From Limnobacter sp. CACIAM 66H1 (GTDB lineage Bacteria; Pseudomonadota; Gammaproteobacteria; Burkholderiales; Burkholderiaceae_B), in the NCBI RefSeq assembly GCF_001601825.1, contig NZ_LUJK01000010.1:16342-80341 (forward strand): a DNA stretch of 64,000 nt, given 5' to 3'. The notes below the pieces were generated by a model. That model was given only the letters and a program-made list of their open reading frames with translations. It was not told where the DNA came from and ran no database searches. How positions within the stretch are numbered: the first letter of the stretch is position 1; every line of letters starts with the position of its first letter. Positions 29,515 to 39,733 of the stretch are shown one piece after another. A program made the position numbers and the translations under genes.

Positions 29515-30878
29515 AGCCGGTTCACAGCACACCGCCCAAACTGACAGAAGCCAGCTTGGCCTTTGCCCTGCTTCGGGCTGCAGCAGTCATGACCCGTGTA
29601 CTGCGGGAGGGTCGTTCGCTCGACCAGGCCTTGGCCGCTGAAACCAAAGGTGTTAAAACCTCGCAGGCTTTGGGTGCAATTCAAGACCTGGCTTACTTCG
29701 GCATGCGCAACCTTGGCCGTGGGCAAGTATTAACCCGCTTGATCAGCGGCAAAGCGCTGCTGAACCCCGAGCCCCTGAATGAATTGATGGCCTTGGGTTT
29801 CGGTTTGCTGTGGGATGACAAAAACCCGAAGTACCCGGCGCACACTGTGGTAGACCAAATGGTGTATGCCTGCACGGGCAGCGAGCAATTTGCACGTGCC
29901 AAGGGCCTGGCAAATGCCTGTTTGCGCAACTTTCTGCGTGATTCAAACACCTGGCGAAGCAAGGCGCTTGAAGATCCGCTGGCGCAGCACAACTTGCCTG
30001 TCTGGTGGATTGAAAAACTGAAAACCAGTCACCCGCAACACTGGGAAACGATGTTGGCACAGGCGCAAAGCCACCCGCCTTTGGTGGTGCGCGTGAATAC
30101 CCGCAGCAGTTCTGCATCCGCCTATGCGGAGCAGTTGAATGCAGCGGGCCTGGAAGCACGAGTGATTGGCGAGCAGGCCGTGTTGCTGGCCAAGCCAGTG
30201 CCAGTCTCTGCGCTGCCAGGATTTGATTTGGGCCAGGTGTCGGTGCAAGACAGCGCAGCACAGTTGGCCGCGCAGTTGTTGAATCCTCAAACTGGTCAGC
30301 GCATTCTGGACGCATGTGCCGCACCCGGCGGTAAAACCGGGCATTTGCTAGAGTTGGCCGACATTGAACTGGTTGCCCTGGATTCCAGTCCGCAGCGCCT
30401 GGGCCGCGTCGAAGACAACATCCGCCGTATTGCGCCCACCCTGAATGGTCAATGGGATTTGCGTTTGAAAGTGGCGCAGGCCGAGTTGCTCGACACGTGG
30501 TGGGATGGTGTGCCTTTTGACGGTATTTTGGCCGATGTACCATGCACGGGCTCTGGCGTTGTTCGCCGTCACCCCGATATTCCGTGGTTGCGCAGACCGG
30601 ACGATATTGCCAAGTTGTCGCAGATTCAACACAAAATACTGAATGCCTTGTGGTCTACCCTAAAGCCGGGCGGTACACTTTTGCTGGTGACCTGTTCCAT
30701 CTTTCCTGAAGAGGGGCCCCTGTTGGCAAAAGCATTTCTCGACAATCATTCCGATGCCCTGGCGCAAACCGCGCCCGGCTGGGTGTTGCCAGTTGCAGCG
30801 GCCAACCCTGATCAAGGCTTTGATGCATCTCCCGACGGGTTCTTTTACGCCAAGTTTGAAAAATCCCTAACCTCTTGA
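29511..30878 (+). CDS. rsmB: 16S rRNA (cytosine967-C5)-methyltransferase
   Basis: [45 protein letters not shown]. Confidence 0.94.
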   Translation: MKPVHSTPPKLTEASLAFALLRAAAVMTRVLREGRSLDQALAAETKGVKTSQALGAIQDLAYFGMRNLGRGQVLTRLISGKALLNPEPLNELMALGFGLLWDDKNPKYPAHTVVDQMVYACTGSEQFARAKGLANACLRNFLRDSNTWRSKALEDPLAQHNLPVWWIEKLKTSHPQHWETMLAQAQSHPPLVVRVNTRSSSASAYAEQLNAAGLEARVIGEQAVLLAKPVPVSALPGFDLGQVSVQDSAAQLAAQLLNPQTGQRILDACAAPGGKTGHLLELADIELVALDSSPQRLGRVEDNIRRIAPTLNGQWDLRLKVAQAELLDTWWDGVPFDGILADVPCTGSGVVRRHPDIPWLRRPDDIAKLSQIQHKILNALWSTLKPGGTLLLVTCSIFPEEGPLLAKAFLDNHSDALAQTAPGWVLPVAAANPDQGFDASPDGFFYAKFEKSLTS

Positions 30879-30887
30879 GGAAGTGCC

Positions 30888-31505
30888 TTGAAATTTAGCC
30901 AGGCCCACTCCTCGTTATGGACACGTGCTTTGCATGGCCTGCTGGGCCTTGTGCTGATGTGCGTGCTGGCTGTGGGGCTGGCCCAGCTTGATTCTTCAAC
31001 GCGGGTCACCGCGGTCAAGCTCGAGCCCAGCAAGCCCCCGGCGGCTGCCGCATGGAACCTGGCTGCCGAGTTCGAGATTGAATTGGGCCACAAGTTGCGA
31101 GAGGCGGTTGATCGGGGCTTGCCGTTGCAGTTTACGGTCGATTTTCAGTTGATGCGTTCCCGCTGGTATTGGGTTGATGAAGAAGTGGTCAGCACCACCT
31201 ACCCGCTTAACCTGTCCTACAACGCCCTGACCCGAACCTACCGCGTAGTGACCCCCACCAACACCTACAATACCCCCACGCTTGAAGACGCCATGCAGCA
31301 CATGACCAAGGTGCGGGACTGGGCTGTTATTCCTCGCGATCGAATCGAAATCGGGCAACCTTACACCGCACAAGTGCGTTTTCGATTGTTGCTGACTGAA
31401 CTGCCGAAGCCTTTCCAGATCAGCGCATTGGTAAACAGCGAATGGGATTTGTCCTCTGAGTGGCTCACCTTTGAATTTACGCCCAAGCGCGAGGCCTTGA
31501 AATGA
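30888..31505 (+). CDS. DUF4390 domain-containing protein
   Basis: 205 aa exported protein between rsmB and ntrY (LPLQFTVDFQLMRSRWYWVDEEVV..LSYNALTRTYRV), as expected for DUF4390. Confidence 0.82.
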   Translation: MKFSQAHSSLWTRALHGLLGLVLMCVLAVGLAQLDSSTRVTAVKLEPSKPPAAAAWNLAAEFEIELGHKLREAVDRGLPLQFTVDFQLMRSRWYWVDEEVVSTTYPLNLSYNALTRTYRVVTPTNTYNTPTLEDAMQHMTKVRDWAVIPRDRIEIGQPYTAQVRFRLLLTELPKPFQISALVNSEWDLSSEWLTFEFTPKREALK

Positions 31506-33775
31506 ATCCCTGGCTGGAGAACACCCGGTGGCTGCGTTACACGCTGCTGATTCTGGGCAGCCTGGGTGGCGTGTTGCTGTTTCTTCTGGCTTCGGCCTCT
31601 TCGAACACTGATTTTTTTGAAAGCAATTATCCCTTGCTGATTACGCTGAACGGCATTATCGCCGCGGGCTTGTTCAGCATTTTGGCCTTGCTGATTGTTC
31701 GAATGGTGCGCCGGTACCGTGCAGGTGTGTTTGGCTCGCGGCTCATGTTGCGCATGTCCTTGTCGTTTGCGCTGATGGGGCTGATTCCCGGTTTTGTGTT
31801 GTACCTGGTGTCGGTGCAATTTCTGGCAAAGAGTATTGACAGCTGGTTTGACGTGCGGGTGGACGGCGCACTGGAATCAGGCTTGAACCTGGGCCAAACT
31901 GCGCTGGACAGTTTGATCAATGAACTGGCCCTGAAAGGACAGTCCATTTCAATCGAACTATCGCGTGCTACACCCAGCGAGCAATTGCTGGAGCTGCCCC
32001 GCCTGCGCGATGCTGCCAATGTGCAAGAACTCACCCTTCTGACAGAAACCGGGCAAATTCTGGGGAGTTCAGGAGGCGCACTTGATAGCCTGTTGCCCAG
32101 CTTGCCCACGCAGGTGATGTTGCGCCAGGCCTTGATGACGCGACCCTTTCAACAAATTGAACCTGACCCCGAAGACCCTGATGGGCGCCTGTACATGCGT
32201 GTGGTGGTACCGATTGCCCCGCCCCTGACCAGTTTTGATTTGGGTCAGCGCTATGTACAAATCATGCACCCGGTGCCCACTACGCTTTCACAGCGGGCCA
32301 ATGCCGTGCAAAGCGTGTACCGCGATTATCAGGAATTGCAGCTGTCGCGTTCGGGTTTGCGAAAAATTTATGGCATTACACTGACCCTGGCACTGTTGCT
32401 TACGGTGTTTGTATCGGTGGCTGCGGCGTTCTGGCTTTCATCGCGCTTGTCATCGCCTTTGTTGTGGCTTGCCGAGGGTACCAAGGCCCTGGCCAGTGGC
32501 AACTTTAAAACCATGCAGCCTGTGAATGCGGACGATGAATTGCGTGAGTTGGTTGATTCATTCAACACCATGACCCGGCAACTGTCGGAGGCGCAGCGCC
32601 GCTTGCAGGCCAATCAAAACCAGCTGGCGGCCAACAACGACTTCTTGCAAAGTTTGCTGACCAGCCTGTCGGCCGGTGTGCTGGTACTCGATCACAAACT
32701 GCGCCTGAAAATGTACAACGACGGCGCGCTTCGGATTTTTGATCGTTCACTGGCCGAGAACCAGGGCCATCCGCTGGATGACATGCCCGGGCTGGAGGGG
32801 TTTGCCATGGCGGTGCGCGCCAGCGTGGCCGACAACCAGGGCAATGAAGGTGAAGAAAGTGGCATTTGGCAAAAACAGCTGGAGATTCCGCGAGCCTTTG
32901 ATTCGCAAAGTTCAAAGTCGATTCTTGTTCGAGGTTCACGCTTGCCGGGTGAAAAAGCCGGTTACGTGCTGGTGTGCGACGACATCACTGCATTGATTTC
33001 TGCCCAGCGCACAGCGGCCTGGGGTGAAGTGGCGCGTCGCCTTGCGCATGAAATCAAAAATCCGTTGACCCCAATTCAGCTTTCTGCCGAGCGCCTGCAA
33101 ATGAAGTTGGCCGACAAACTGCAAGAGCCAGAGTCTGGAATTTTGCAGCGTGCCACGCGCACGATTGTGAACCAGGTGGAATCACTGAAACGTTTGGTCA
33201 ATGATTTCCGCGACTACGCACGTTTGCCACCAGCAGATTTGAAGCCACTGGATTTGAATGATCTGGTGGTCGATGTCTTGGCGCTGTACGATGTGCATGT
33301 GGGCATTGAAGAACAGGCTGAAACCCGCTTCATTCCAAAATTGACTGAAAATTTGCCGCTGGTGGCTGGAGATTCGTCGCAGTTGCGCCAAGTGATTCAT
33401 AATTTGTTGCAAAATGCTTTAGACGCATGTGTCGATTGTGATCAGCCCAAAGTAGAAGTGCGAACAGAAGGTTTGAAAGCGCCGGAAGGCGAACTGGAAC
33501 AGTTGGTGGGTGTGAAGTTGGTGGTGGCTGACAACGGGCCGGGGTTTAATCCTGACTTGCTGGCAAAAGCCTTTGAGCCTTACATCACTACAAAAACCAA
33601 AGGCACCGGTTTGGGTTTGGCAATCGTTAGAAAAATTGCAGATGAACACAAGGCGCGAATAGCCATTAGAAACAGGGTAGATGCACAAGGGCGGGTTGTC
33701 GGTGCAGCGGTGGAATTGACCTTCCCCGTGCTGCAGGACGCCTTGAACAATGCCGAACATAGTCAGGCCGCATAA
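31502..33775 (+). CDS. ntrY: NtrY-like sensor histidine kinase
   Basis: 757 aa. N-terminal TMs, HAMP, PAS, EVARRLAHEIKNPLTPIQLSAERL, GTGLGLAIVRKI. Confidence 0.92.
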   Translation: MNPWLENTRWLRYTLLILGSLGGVLLFLLASASSNTDFFESNYPLLITLNGIIAAGLFSILALLIVRMVRRYRAGVFGSRLMLRMSLSFALMGLIPGFVLYLVSVQFLAKSIDSWFDVRVDGALESGLNLGQTALDSLINELALKGQSISIELSRATPSEQLLELPRLRDAANVQELTLLTETGQILGSSGGALDSLLPSLPTQVMLRQALMTRPFQQIEPDPEDPDGRLYMRVVVPIAPPLTSFDLGQRYVQIMHPVPTTLSQRANAVQSVYRDYQELQLSRSGLRKIYGITLTLALLLTVFVSVAAAFWLSSRLSSPLLWLAEGTKALASGNFKTMQPVNADDELRELVDSFNTMTRQLSEAQRRLQANQNQLAANNDFLQSLLTSLSAGVLVLDHKLRLKMYNDGALRIFDRSLAENQGHPLDDMPGLEGFAMAVRASVADNQGNEGEESGIWQKQLEIPRAFDSQSSKSILVRGSRLPGEKAGYVLVCDDITALISAQRTAAWGEVARRLAHEIKNPLTPIQLSAERLQMKLADKLQEPESGILQRATRTIVNQVESLKRLVNDFRDYARLPPADLKPLDLNDLVVDVLALYDVHVGIEEQAETRFIPKLTENLPLVAGDSSQLRQVIHNLLQNALDACVDCDQPKVEVRTEGLKAPEGELEQLVGVKLVVADNGPGFNPDLLAKAFEPYITTKTKGTGLGLAIVRKIADEHKARIAIRNRVDAQGRVVGAAVELTFPVLQDALNNAEHSQAA

Positions 33776-33793
33776 AGAAGGAACTTTCTAACC

Positions 33794-34516
33794 ATGGCGA
33801 CCATTCTCGTTGTAGATGACGAAATTGGAATTCGAGAACTGTTGTCCGAGATTCTCGGCGACGAAGGGCATGCGGTGCTGCTTGCTGAAAACGCAGGCCA
33901 GGCACGTGCATTGCGTGACCAAGAGCAGCCTGATCTTGTGTTGCTCGACATCTGGATGCCGGACACTGACGGCGTGACTTTGCTAAAGGAATGGTCGGTG
34001 AAGGGGCTGTTGACCATGCCCGTGATCATGATGAGTGGTCACGCAACTATTGATACCGCTGTTGAAGCCACGCGAATTGGTGCGCTCGACTTTCTGGAAA
34101 AACCCATTTCATTGCAAAAACTGTTGGGCGCTGTTGAAAAAGGTTTGGCCCGCGGGAAGATGGTTCAATCTGCACGCGCGCTGATGCAGTCGCAGCCCAA
34201 GTCCAATGGCGTGGGTAGCGCTGCCAGTTTGTCCAGTGGGGCACCCGCCACGACACACAGTGGCTCGGCTGCTGCACCCGATTCAAGCCCCTTGGGTCAG
34301 GCCCTGGCCGAGTTGTCCACACTCGATCTGGATGCCCAACTGCGCGATGCCCGTGATTCATTTGAACGTATTTATTTTGAATACCACCTGCGTCTGGAAA
34401 ACGGCAGCATGACCCGGCTGGCCGAGCGCACAGGCATTGAACGCACGCATTTGTATCGCAAACTGAAGCAGCTGGGCGTGGAAGTGGGCCGCACCGCGCG
34501 CAAAAATATCGCATGA
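33794..34516 (+). CDS. NtrX-like response regulator (REC + Fis-type HTH, no AAA+ domain)
   Basis: 240 aa. ILVVDDEIGIRELLSEIL, LVLLDIWMPDTDGVTLL, C-terminal LAERTGIERTHLYRKLKQLGVEVGR. Confidence 0.9.
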   Translation: MATILVVDDEIGIRELLSEILGDEGHAVLLAENAGQARALRDQEQPDLVLLDIWMPDTDGVTLLKEWSVKGLLTMPVIMMSGHATIDTAVEATRIGALDFLEKPISLQKLLGAVEKGLARGKMVQSARALMQSQPKSNGVGSAASLSSGAPATTHSGSAAAPDSSPLGQALAELSTLDLDAQLRDARDSFERIYFEYHLRLENGSMTRLAERTGIERTHLYRKLKQLGVEVGRTARKNIA

Positions 34517-35889
34517 AAATCATCATCGTCGGCGCCGGGCGTGTGGGGGCCAGCCTCGCTGAAAGCCTGGTGTCCGAACACAATGACATTACCCTGATCG
34601 ATCCAGACCCCAAAGTACTGGCGGATCTTCAAGACCGCTACGACTTGCGTACCATTGCAGGCAATGGCGCTTTGCCGCGCGTGTTGAAACAGGCCGGTGC
34701 CGAGGATGCCGACATGCTGGTGGCGGTTACCCGCAGCGATGAAACCAATTTGGTGGCTTGCCGAATGGCTGCGCTGATGTTCAATGTGCCTCGCCGAATT
34801 GCGCGTGTGCGCTCGCCCGAAATGATGGAGCAGGCCCACCTGCATGGTGATGAAGGCTTCAATGTGGACCACGTGATTTGCCCGGAGCAAAGCGTGACCA
34901 ATCACATTGAGCGCCTGATCGAATTTCCCGATGCTTTGCAGGTACTTGATTTTGCCGATGGCAAGGTGACGCTGGTGTCAGTTCGCGCGTATGCGGGCGG
35001 GCCTTTGGTGTCGCACCCCATTGAAGACATTCGCAAGCACTTGCCCAAAGTCGATGTTCGAATTGTGGCCCTGTTTCGCGAAAACCAGCCTGTGGCGGTT
35101 GAGGGTTATACGATGATTCAACCCGGCGACGAAGTGTTTTGTCTGTCTGCCACTGAGCACGTGCGCACGGTGATGGCTGAACTTCGCCGCATGTCCAAAC
35201 CCGTCACCAAAGTGATGATCGCCGGAGGCGGCAACATTGGTCTGCGCCTGGCTCGTAGCCTTGAAGACAATTACCAGGTGAAGGTGATTGATGCCGACCG
35301 CAAGCGCTGTGAAGACCTGGCGAATCAGTTGGGCTCGCGTACCCTGGTGTTGTACGGCGATGCCACCGATGAAGATTTACTGGCCGAAGAAAATGTGCAG
35401 GACGTGGACACTTTCATTGCGCTGACCAACGACGATGAAAACAACATCATGTCGTCCTTGTTGGCCAAGCGGATGGGCGCACGCCGGGTTATTGCACTGA
35501 TTCAGCGCAAGGTATATGCCGAGCTGGTGCAGGGCGGGCAAATTGACATTGCATTGGCGCCTTCGAATGCAACACTCAGTGAATTGCTCAAGCACATCCG
35601 CAGGGGTGATGTGGTGGCAGTGCATCGCCTGCGCCGTGGTGTAGCCGAGGCAATTGAAACCATTGCGCACGGCGATTCCAAGTCGTCGAAAGTGGTGGGC
35701 CGTGCCATTGAAAAAATTGACATGCCCAAGGGTGCCGTGATCGGCGCAATTGTGCGTGGTGACCAAGTCATCATGGCGCACCACGACACAGTCATTGAGG
35801 CAGAAGACCACATCATTACTTTTGTAGAAAACCGCAAACTGATACCGCAGGTGGAAAAACTGTTCCAGGTCGGTGTGGGATTTATCTAA
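34513..35889 (+). CDS. trkA: Trk system potassium transporter TrkA
   Basis: 458 aa with two RCK/TrkA-N Rossmann domains (IIIVGAGRVGASLAESL; VMIAGGGNIGLRLARSLE). Confidence 0.96.
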   Translation: MKIIIVGAGRVGASLAESLVSEHNDITLIDPDPKVLADLQDRYDLRTIAGNGALPRVLKQAGAEDADMLVAVTRSDETNLVACRMAALMFNVPRRIARVRSPEMMEQAHLHGDEGFNVDHVICPEQSVTNHIERLIEFPDALQVLDFADGKVTLVSVRAYAGGPLVSHPIEDIRKHLPKVDVRIVALFRENQPVAVEGYTMIQPGDEVFCLSATEHVRTVMAELRRMSKPVTKVMIAGGGNIGLRLARSLEDNYQVKVIDADRKRCEDLANQLGSRTLVLYGDATDEDLLAEENVQDVDTFIALTNDDENNIMSSLLAKRMGARRVIALIQRKVYAELVQGGQIDIALAPSNATLSELLKHIRRGDVVAVHRLRRGVAEAIETIAHGDSKSSKVVGRAIEKIDMPKGAVIGAIVRGDQVIMAHHDTVIEAEDHIITFVENRKLIPQVEKLFQVGVGFI

Positions 35890-35904
35890 CGTGGCGCGTG
35901 CAGC

Positions 35905-37365
35905 ATGAGGAACTCGCTCTTTCCAGTGCTGGGTGTATTGGGCTTTGCCGTGGCGCTGTTCTCTGTGGCGTTTTTGGTGCCGCTGACTTATGCATTCGTA
36001 ACCGATGAACCCACTGTGCAGGCATTTGCCACAGGTTTTTTAGTCACCTTTGGTATTGGGGTCACAGCACACGTATTAACCCGCCGCTTTCGCCGGGAAC
36101 TTCAACCCAGAGACGGTTTTCTGTTGGTGTCTACGGTGTGGTCGGGTTTGCCTGCCTTTGCCACCATTCCGATGGTGCTGTTCTTTGATGATCTTAGCGT
36201 TACCGACGCCTACTTCGAGATGGTCTCTGCCATCACCACCACGGGCGCTACTGCATTAAGCGGCCTGGACAACATGCCGGACAGCATCAATATCTGGCGG
36301 CACTTGCTGTCGTGGATGGGTGGCATGGGTATCCTGGTTCTAGCGGTGGCAATCTTGCCGTTGCTGGGTGTGGGTGGATCTCAGGTGTTCAAGGCCGAGA
36401 CTCCCGGCCCGATGAAAGACAGCAAATTGACCCCACGGATTACAGAGACTGCCAAGTCGTTGTACATGGTCTATCTCATGATCTCAGTTGCTTGTGTGAT
36501 TAGTTACAAGCTTGCGGGCATGGGCTGGCTGGACGCATTCCTTTACACGGGGACTACAGTTTCCCTCTCAGGAATGGCGGCGCATGACAGCAGTTACATG
36601 TATTTTGATTCGGCTTCAATCGAGATGGTCGCTGTGGGGTTCATGATGATCGCTGCAGTGAACTTCTCCATCCACTTTTTAGCCTGGCGTGGAAAATCGT
36701 TTCGTCCGTATGCCAATTGCCCGGAAGCGAAGTGGTTTTTCCTGCTGATGTTTGGATCGGTGACGTTGATCACCATGTATTTGTTGGCGCATCAGGAATA
36801 CACCACTTTCAGCGAAGCATTTCGGTTCGCACTTTTCAATACAGTGTCAGTGGCCACTACGACAGGTTTCGCGAACACTGATTATTCCAAATGGCCACTT
36901 TTCGCGCCCCTACTCATGATCTTCATGAGTATGTTTGCGACTGCCGCGGGGTCGACTGGTGGTGGCATCAAGATGCTACGTGCGGTCATTCTGTTCAAGC
37001 ATGCGATTGGCGAGTTGTCGCGTATTCTTCATCCCCGTGCAATCAACCCGGTGCGCATTCGAGGTTCGGCAGTGAGCTCGCAGGTGATTTTCGGTGTGCT
37101 CGCATTCATGCTGATGTATGGCATGAGTGTGATCACCATCACCATGTTGTTGATATTTACAGGCCTTGATCCAATTTCTGCGCTAACCACGGGTATCTCA
37201 ATGATCAACAACCTTGGCCCAGCGTTGGGTCAATTTGGCCCTGTGGACAACTATGCCGCTCTAGGCGACTTTCAAACCTGGCTTTGTTCATTTGCCATGT
37301 TGCTCGGTCGCCTGGAAATGTTCACCATCTTGGTGCTGTTCACGCCAGCGTTCTGGCGCAAATGA
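35905..37365 (+). CDS. trkH: TrkH family potassium uptake protein
   Basis: 486 aa multi-TM. AITTTGATALSGLD, TGTTVSLSGMA, SVATTTGFANTDYSKWP, GSTGGGIKMLR. Confidence 0.95.
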   Translation: MRNSLFPVLGVLGFAVALFSVAFLVPLTYAFVTDEPTVQAFATGFLVTFGIGVTAHVLTRRFRRELQPRDGFLLVSTVWSGLPAFATIPMVLFFDDLSVTDAYFEMVSAITTTGATALSGLDNMPDSINIWRHLLSWMGGMGILVLAVAILPLLGVGGSQVFKAETPGPMKDSKLTPRITETAKSLYMVYLMISVACVISYKLAGMGWLDAFLYTGTTVSLSGMAAHDSSYMYFDSASIEMVAVGFMMIAAVNFSIHFLAWRGKSFRPYANCPEAKWFFLLMFGSVTLITMYLLAHQEYTTFSEAFRFALFNTVSVATTTGFANTDYSKWPLFAPLLMIFMSMFATAAGSTGGGIKMLRAVILFKHAIGELSRILHPRAINPVRIRGSAVSSQVIFGVLAFMLMYGMSVITITMLLIFTGLDPISALTTGISMINNLGPALGQFGPVDNYAALGDFQTWLCSFAMLLGRLEMFTILVLFTPAFWRK

Positions 37366-37769
37366 AAACGCGGCTTTTTCTGGTGCCTGGCCGCGACCCG
37401 GAAGCACGAGCCCGGCGAATTGAAGCACTGCTTTCCGAGCAGGCTGGCGTTGGCAAGATTACCTTGATGGCCAGTACCGAGATTTTTTCCTACGCCTCAG
37501 TGGAGGCTCAGGCAGAGTTGTTCCGTCTGGACTCTGAGCGCAAAGCGCGCGGTATTCACGTGCTGCGCTTAAGTCCCGGTTGCTTGTGTTGTTCCTCCAA
37601 ATTGGTGCTGACAACTCACCTAGCTCGCACCTTAAGATTGAATCAACCCAATGTATTGTTAATGGAACTGGAAAGCCAAAGCCACCCGGAACAGGTGTTA
37701 CAGTTATTAAAAGAGCCTCAATGGAATGACTGGTTTGCCGATATAACACTTGTGGAGGATGTTGCGTAA
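37362..37769 (+). CDS. Small G3E/CobW-like protein with GCLCCSS motif and degenerate P-loop
   Basis: 135 aa starting at ATG 37362, overlapping the trkH stop. Contains SPGCLCCSSKLVLTTHLARTL and LLMELESQSHPEQVLQLL, reminiscent of COG0523 GCxCC and switch regions. Confidence 0.5.
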   Translation: MKTRLFLVPGRDPEARARRIEALLSEQAGVGKITLMASTEIFSYASVEAQAELFRLDSERKARGIHVLRLSPGCLCCSSKLVLTTHLARTLRLNQPNVLLMELESQSHPEQVLQLLKEPQWNDWFADITLVEDVA

Positions 37770-37852
37770 GGGGTTAGACGCCCAAGGCGTGGCCTTGAAA
37801 TTGCTAGATAGATCACCATATTCAACCTGAAAGTATTATTTGGAGGTTTGCG

Positions 37853-38101
37853 ATGTTAATGATGATTGATAGCCCCTTTTACTGCGTGGTGGATTTGGTC
37901 ATGAGCGAGGGGCAACCCAGCCTTGGCATTGAAATCGTGGACAAGAACAATCAGCGCGAACTGTTTTTGCAGGGCGACGCGGCTGAAAAATTCCGCGAAG
38001 AGGTGAAATACCTTGCCGCCCAAGAACCCGATATCGACGACATCGAAGCTTTTATTGAAAGCTACAAACCCTGGATGCAACACCCGGTTACGTTGCACTG
38101 A
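37853..38101 (+). CDS. DUF3567 family small protein
   Basis: 82 aa. MLMMIDSPFYCVVDLV..GIEIVDKNNQRELFLQGDAAEKFREEV; matches the betaproteobacterial DUF3567 pattern. Confidence 0.75.
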   Translation: MLMMIDSPFYCVVDLVMSEGQPSLGIEIVDKNNQRELFLQGDAAEKFREEVKYLAAQEPDIDDIEAFIESYKPWMQHPVTLH

Positions 38102-38116
38102 ACGTGTCTTGAAAAT

Positions 38117-38139
38117 GCCTCTGCTGTTCTGGCAGAGGC
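38117..38139 (-). terminator. Probable terminator of the MFS gene
   Basis: GCCTCTGC-tgttctg-GCAGAGGC stem; on the minus strand followed by ATTTTC. Confidence 0.65.
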
Positions 38140-38157
38140 CACCTTCTCAATCCCAAT

Positions 38158-39444
38158 TCAAGCGAATCTTGGTTTGGCGTGAGTTTCGCGGCTCAACATC
38201 AAACTGACAATTGACGAGCCCACCCACACAGCAAGTACCAGCATGCACACAGTCATGCCAGCTTTTGAATAAGCACCGGTGATGTTTTCCACGGCTGCAT
38301 AGTGGTCAAGAATCGCACCCAGTACAGGCTGCTGCACCAGTGGGCCGACCATGACACCCAGGTTCACAATGCCCACTGCGGTAGCACCCAAATGGTGGGG
38401 CACCGACTCCTTCACGTAACCGAAGCTCAGCACCATGGAGCCACCCCCAAAGGCCGTGATCCACAACAAAACCGACACCAGTGAAATCGGAAGTTCAGGT
38501 TGAATACCCAAAATGATGAAGCCACTGATCGACAAAACCGCGCCTATAAAATAGGGCAGTTTGCGCTGCTTGAGCTTGTCGGAAAGCGCACCAAAAAACA
38601 GGCTGCCAGCGGCAAAGGCGATCAGCATGCCGGTGATAATCAGTGAGGCCTCTTTCACGCTGAGCCCATGCCAGGTGGTGAGGTAGGGCACACCCCACAG
38701 GCCGGTGAACGTAAGAATTGCACCGCAAACACCACTGGGAATCCAGAAAATCAACCACACAGCAGGAAAGCGAAGTGTGTGGCCCAAAGCGGTAAGCAAT
38801 GGCAAGGTGACTTCATTGGCGGGGCGTTTGGCCACGTGGTTTTTGTAGCCGCGCTGCGAGGGCATGTCGCGAACATAAATCCAGATCAGCAGGCCCAGTG
38901 CCACGGCAATCATTCCACTGGCGCCCATGACCATGCGCCAGCCAAACAAATCGGAAAGTGCACGCAAGGGCACGCCTGCCAGTACGGCACCCATGGTGCC
39001 CACGGCCAGGCTGACACCGGACATGCTGGCGAAACGCGCCGGCGAAAACCACTGGGCCACCAACATCAGCATGGACACCCAGGCCACTGCAACCGAGCCA
39101 CCCACCAAGCCGCGACCCACTGCCGCCCAACCCAGGGTGGGTGCAAAGCCGAACATGAGAGCACCCATACCGCCGAGCATACAGCCCGCAGTCAGAATTT
39201 TGCGCGGACCAATTCGATCGACCAACAGCCCCACAGGTATTTGCATGGCTGCGTAAAAGTAGAAGTAAAACGCAGAGAGGTTGCCCAGTGCTGCGCGGCT
39301 GAGGTCGAACGTGGTGCTGAGTTCCTCGGTGAGTACGCCAGGTGTAACGCGCTGAAAGAAACCGAACAGGTAAAACGCGGCTGCCAGGCCCCAGATGATG
39401 AACGACATCCGCAGGGGGGGCGGGGAAAGGTGATTGGGCGACAT
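38158..39444 (-). CDS. MFS transporter
   Basis: About 12 TM segments; MQIPVGLLVDRIGPRKILTAG motif A-like; GALSDKLKQRKLPYF. ORF trimmed to an internal Met. Confidence 0.9.
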   Translation of the reverse strand: MSPNHLSPPPLRMSFIIWGLAAAFYLFGFFQRVTPGVLTEELSTTFDLSRAALGNLSAFYFYFYAAMQIPVGLLVDRIGPRKILTAGCMLGGMGALMFGFAPTLGWAAVGRGLVGGSVAVAWVSMLMLVAQWFSPARFASMSGVSLAVGTMGAVLAGVPLRALSDLFGWRMVMGASGMIAVALGLLIWIYVRDMPSQRGYKNHVAKRPANEVTLPLLTALGHTLRFPAVWLIFWIPSGVCGAILTFTGLWGVPYLTTWHGLSVKEASLIITGMLIAFAAGSLFFGALSDKLKQRKLPYFIGAVLSISGFIILGIQPELPISLVSVLLWITAFGGGSMVLSFGYVKESVPHHLGATAVGIVNLGVMVGPLVQQPVLGAILDHYAAVENITGAYSKAGMTVCMLVLAVWVGSSIVSLMLSRETHAKPRFA

Positions 39445-39603
39445 GGTGTTGTTCTTGTGGTGACTGCAGGCAGTGTCGCATGTGGGCGCGCTTGTGCCAC
39501 TTGGGTGTAACCCGAGTGGTCTCTTGCTCAACTCGGCGTGGGTTCCTTGTGTCGCACTGGACTAGTGGGCTTGGGAGCTAAACTTGAATGGTCACCGCTG
39601 CCC

Positions 39604-39733
39604 GAAAACTTGGCATTTCGGCTTGTCGTCTTGAGCCTGCACTAAGCCAAGCCCTCCAAAAGTAACGGTCGGGTCTTGGCTTTCGCGCCAGGGCGCGATC
39701 ATTAGTCTCTGCGCGCCAAGCCGGCAAGTTTTC
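39604..39733. other. Hairpin-rich intergenic region (candidate structured RNA or DNA element)
   Basis: Outer arms GAAAACTTG (39604-39612) and CAAGTTTTC (39725-39733). Internal CTTGGC/GCCAAG pairs: 39609-39614 with 39646-39651, and 39675-39680 with 39715-39720. Nested CGCGC-cagg-GCGCG. Confidence 0.4.

Noticed and set aside
29743-30543. 266 aa minus-strand ORF
   Set aside because: Antisense to rsmB, which has clear conserved motifs; no recognisable domain.
38668-39510. 280 aa His-rich ORF on the plus strand
   Set aside because: Fully antisense to the MFS transporter; the His/Gly/Gln-rich composition is typical of antisense frames in GC-rich genes.
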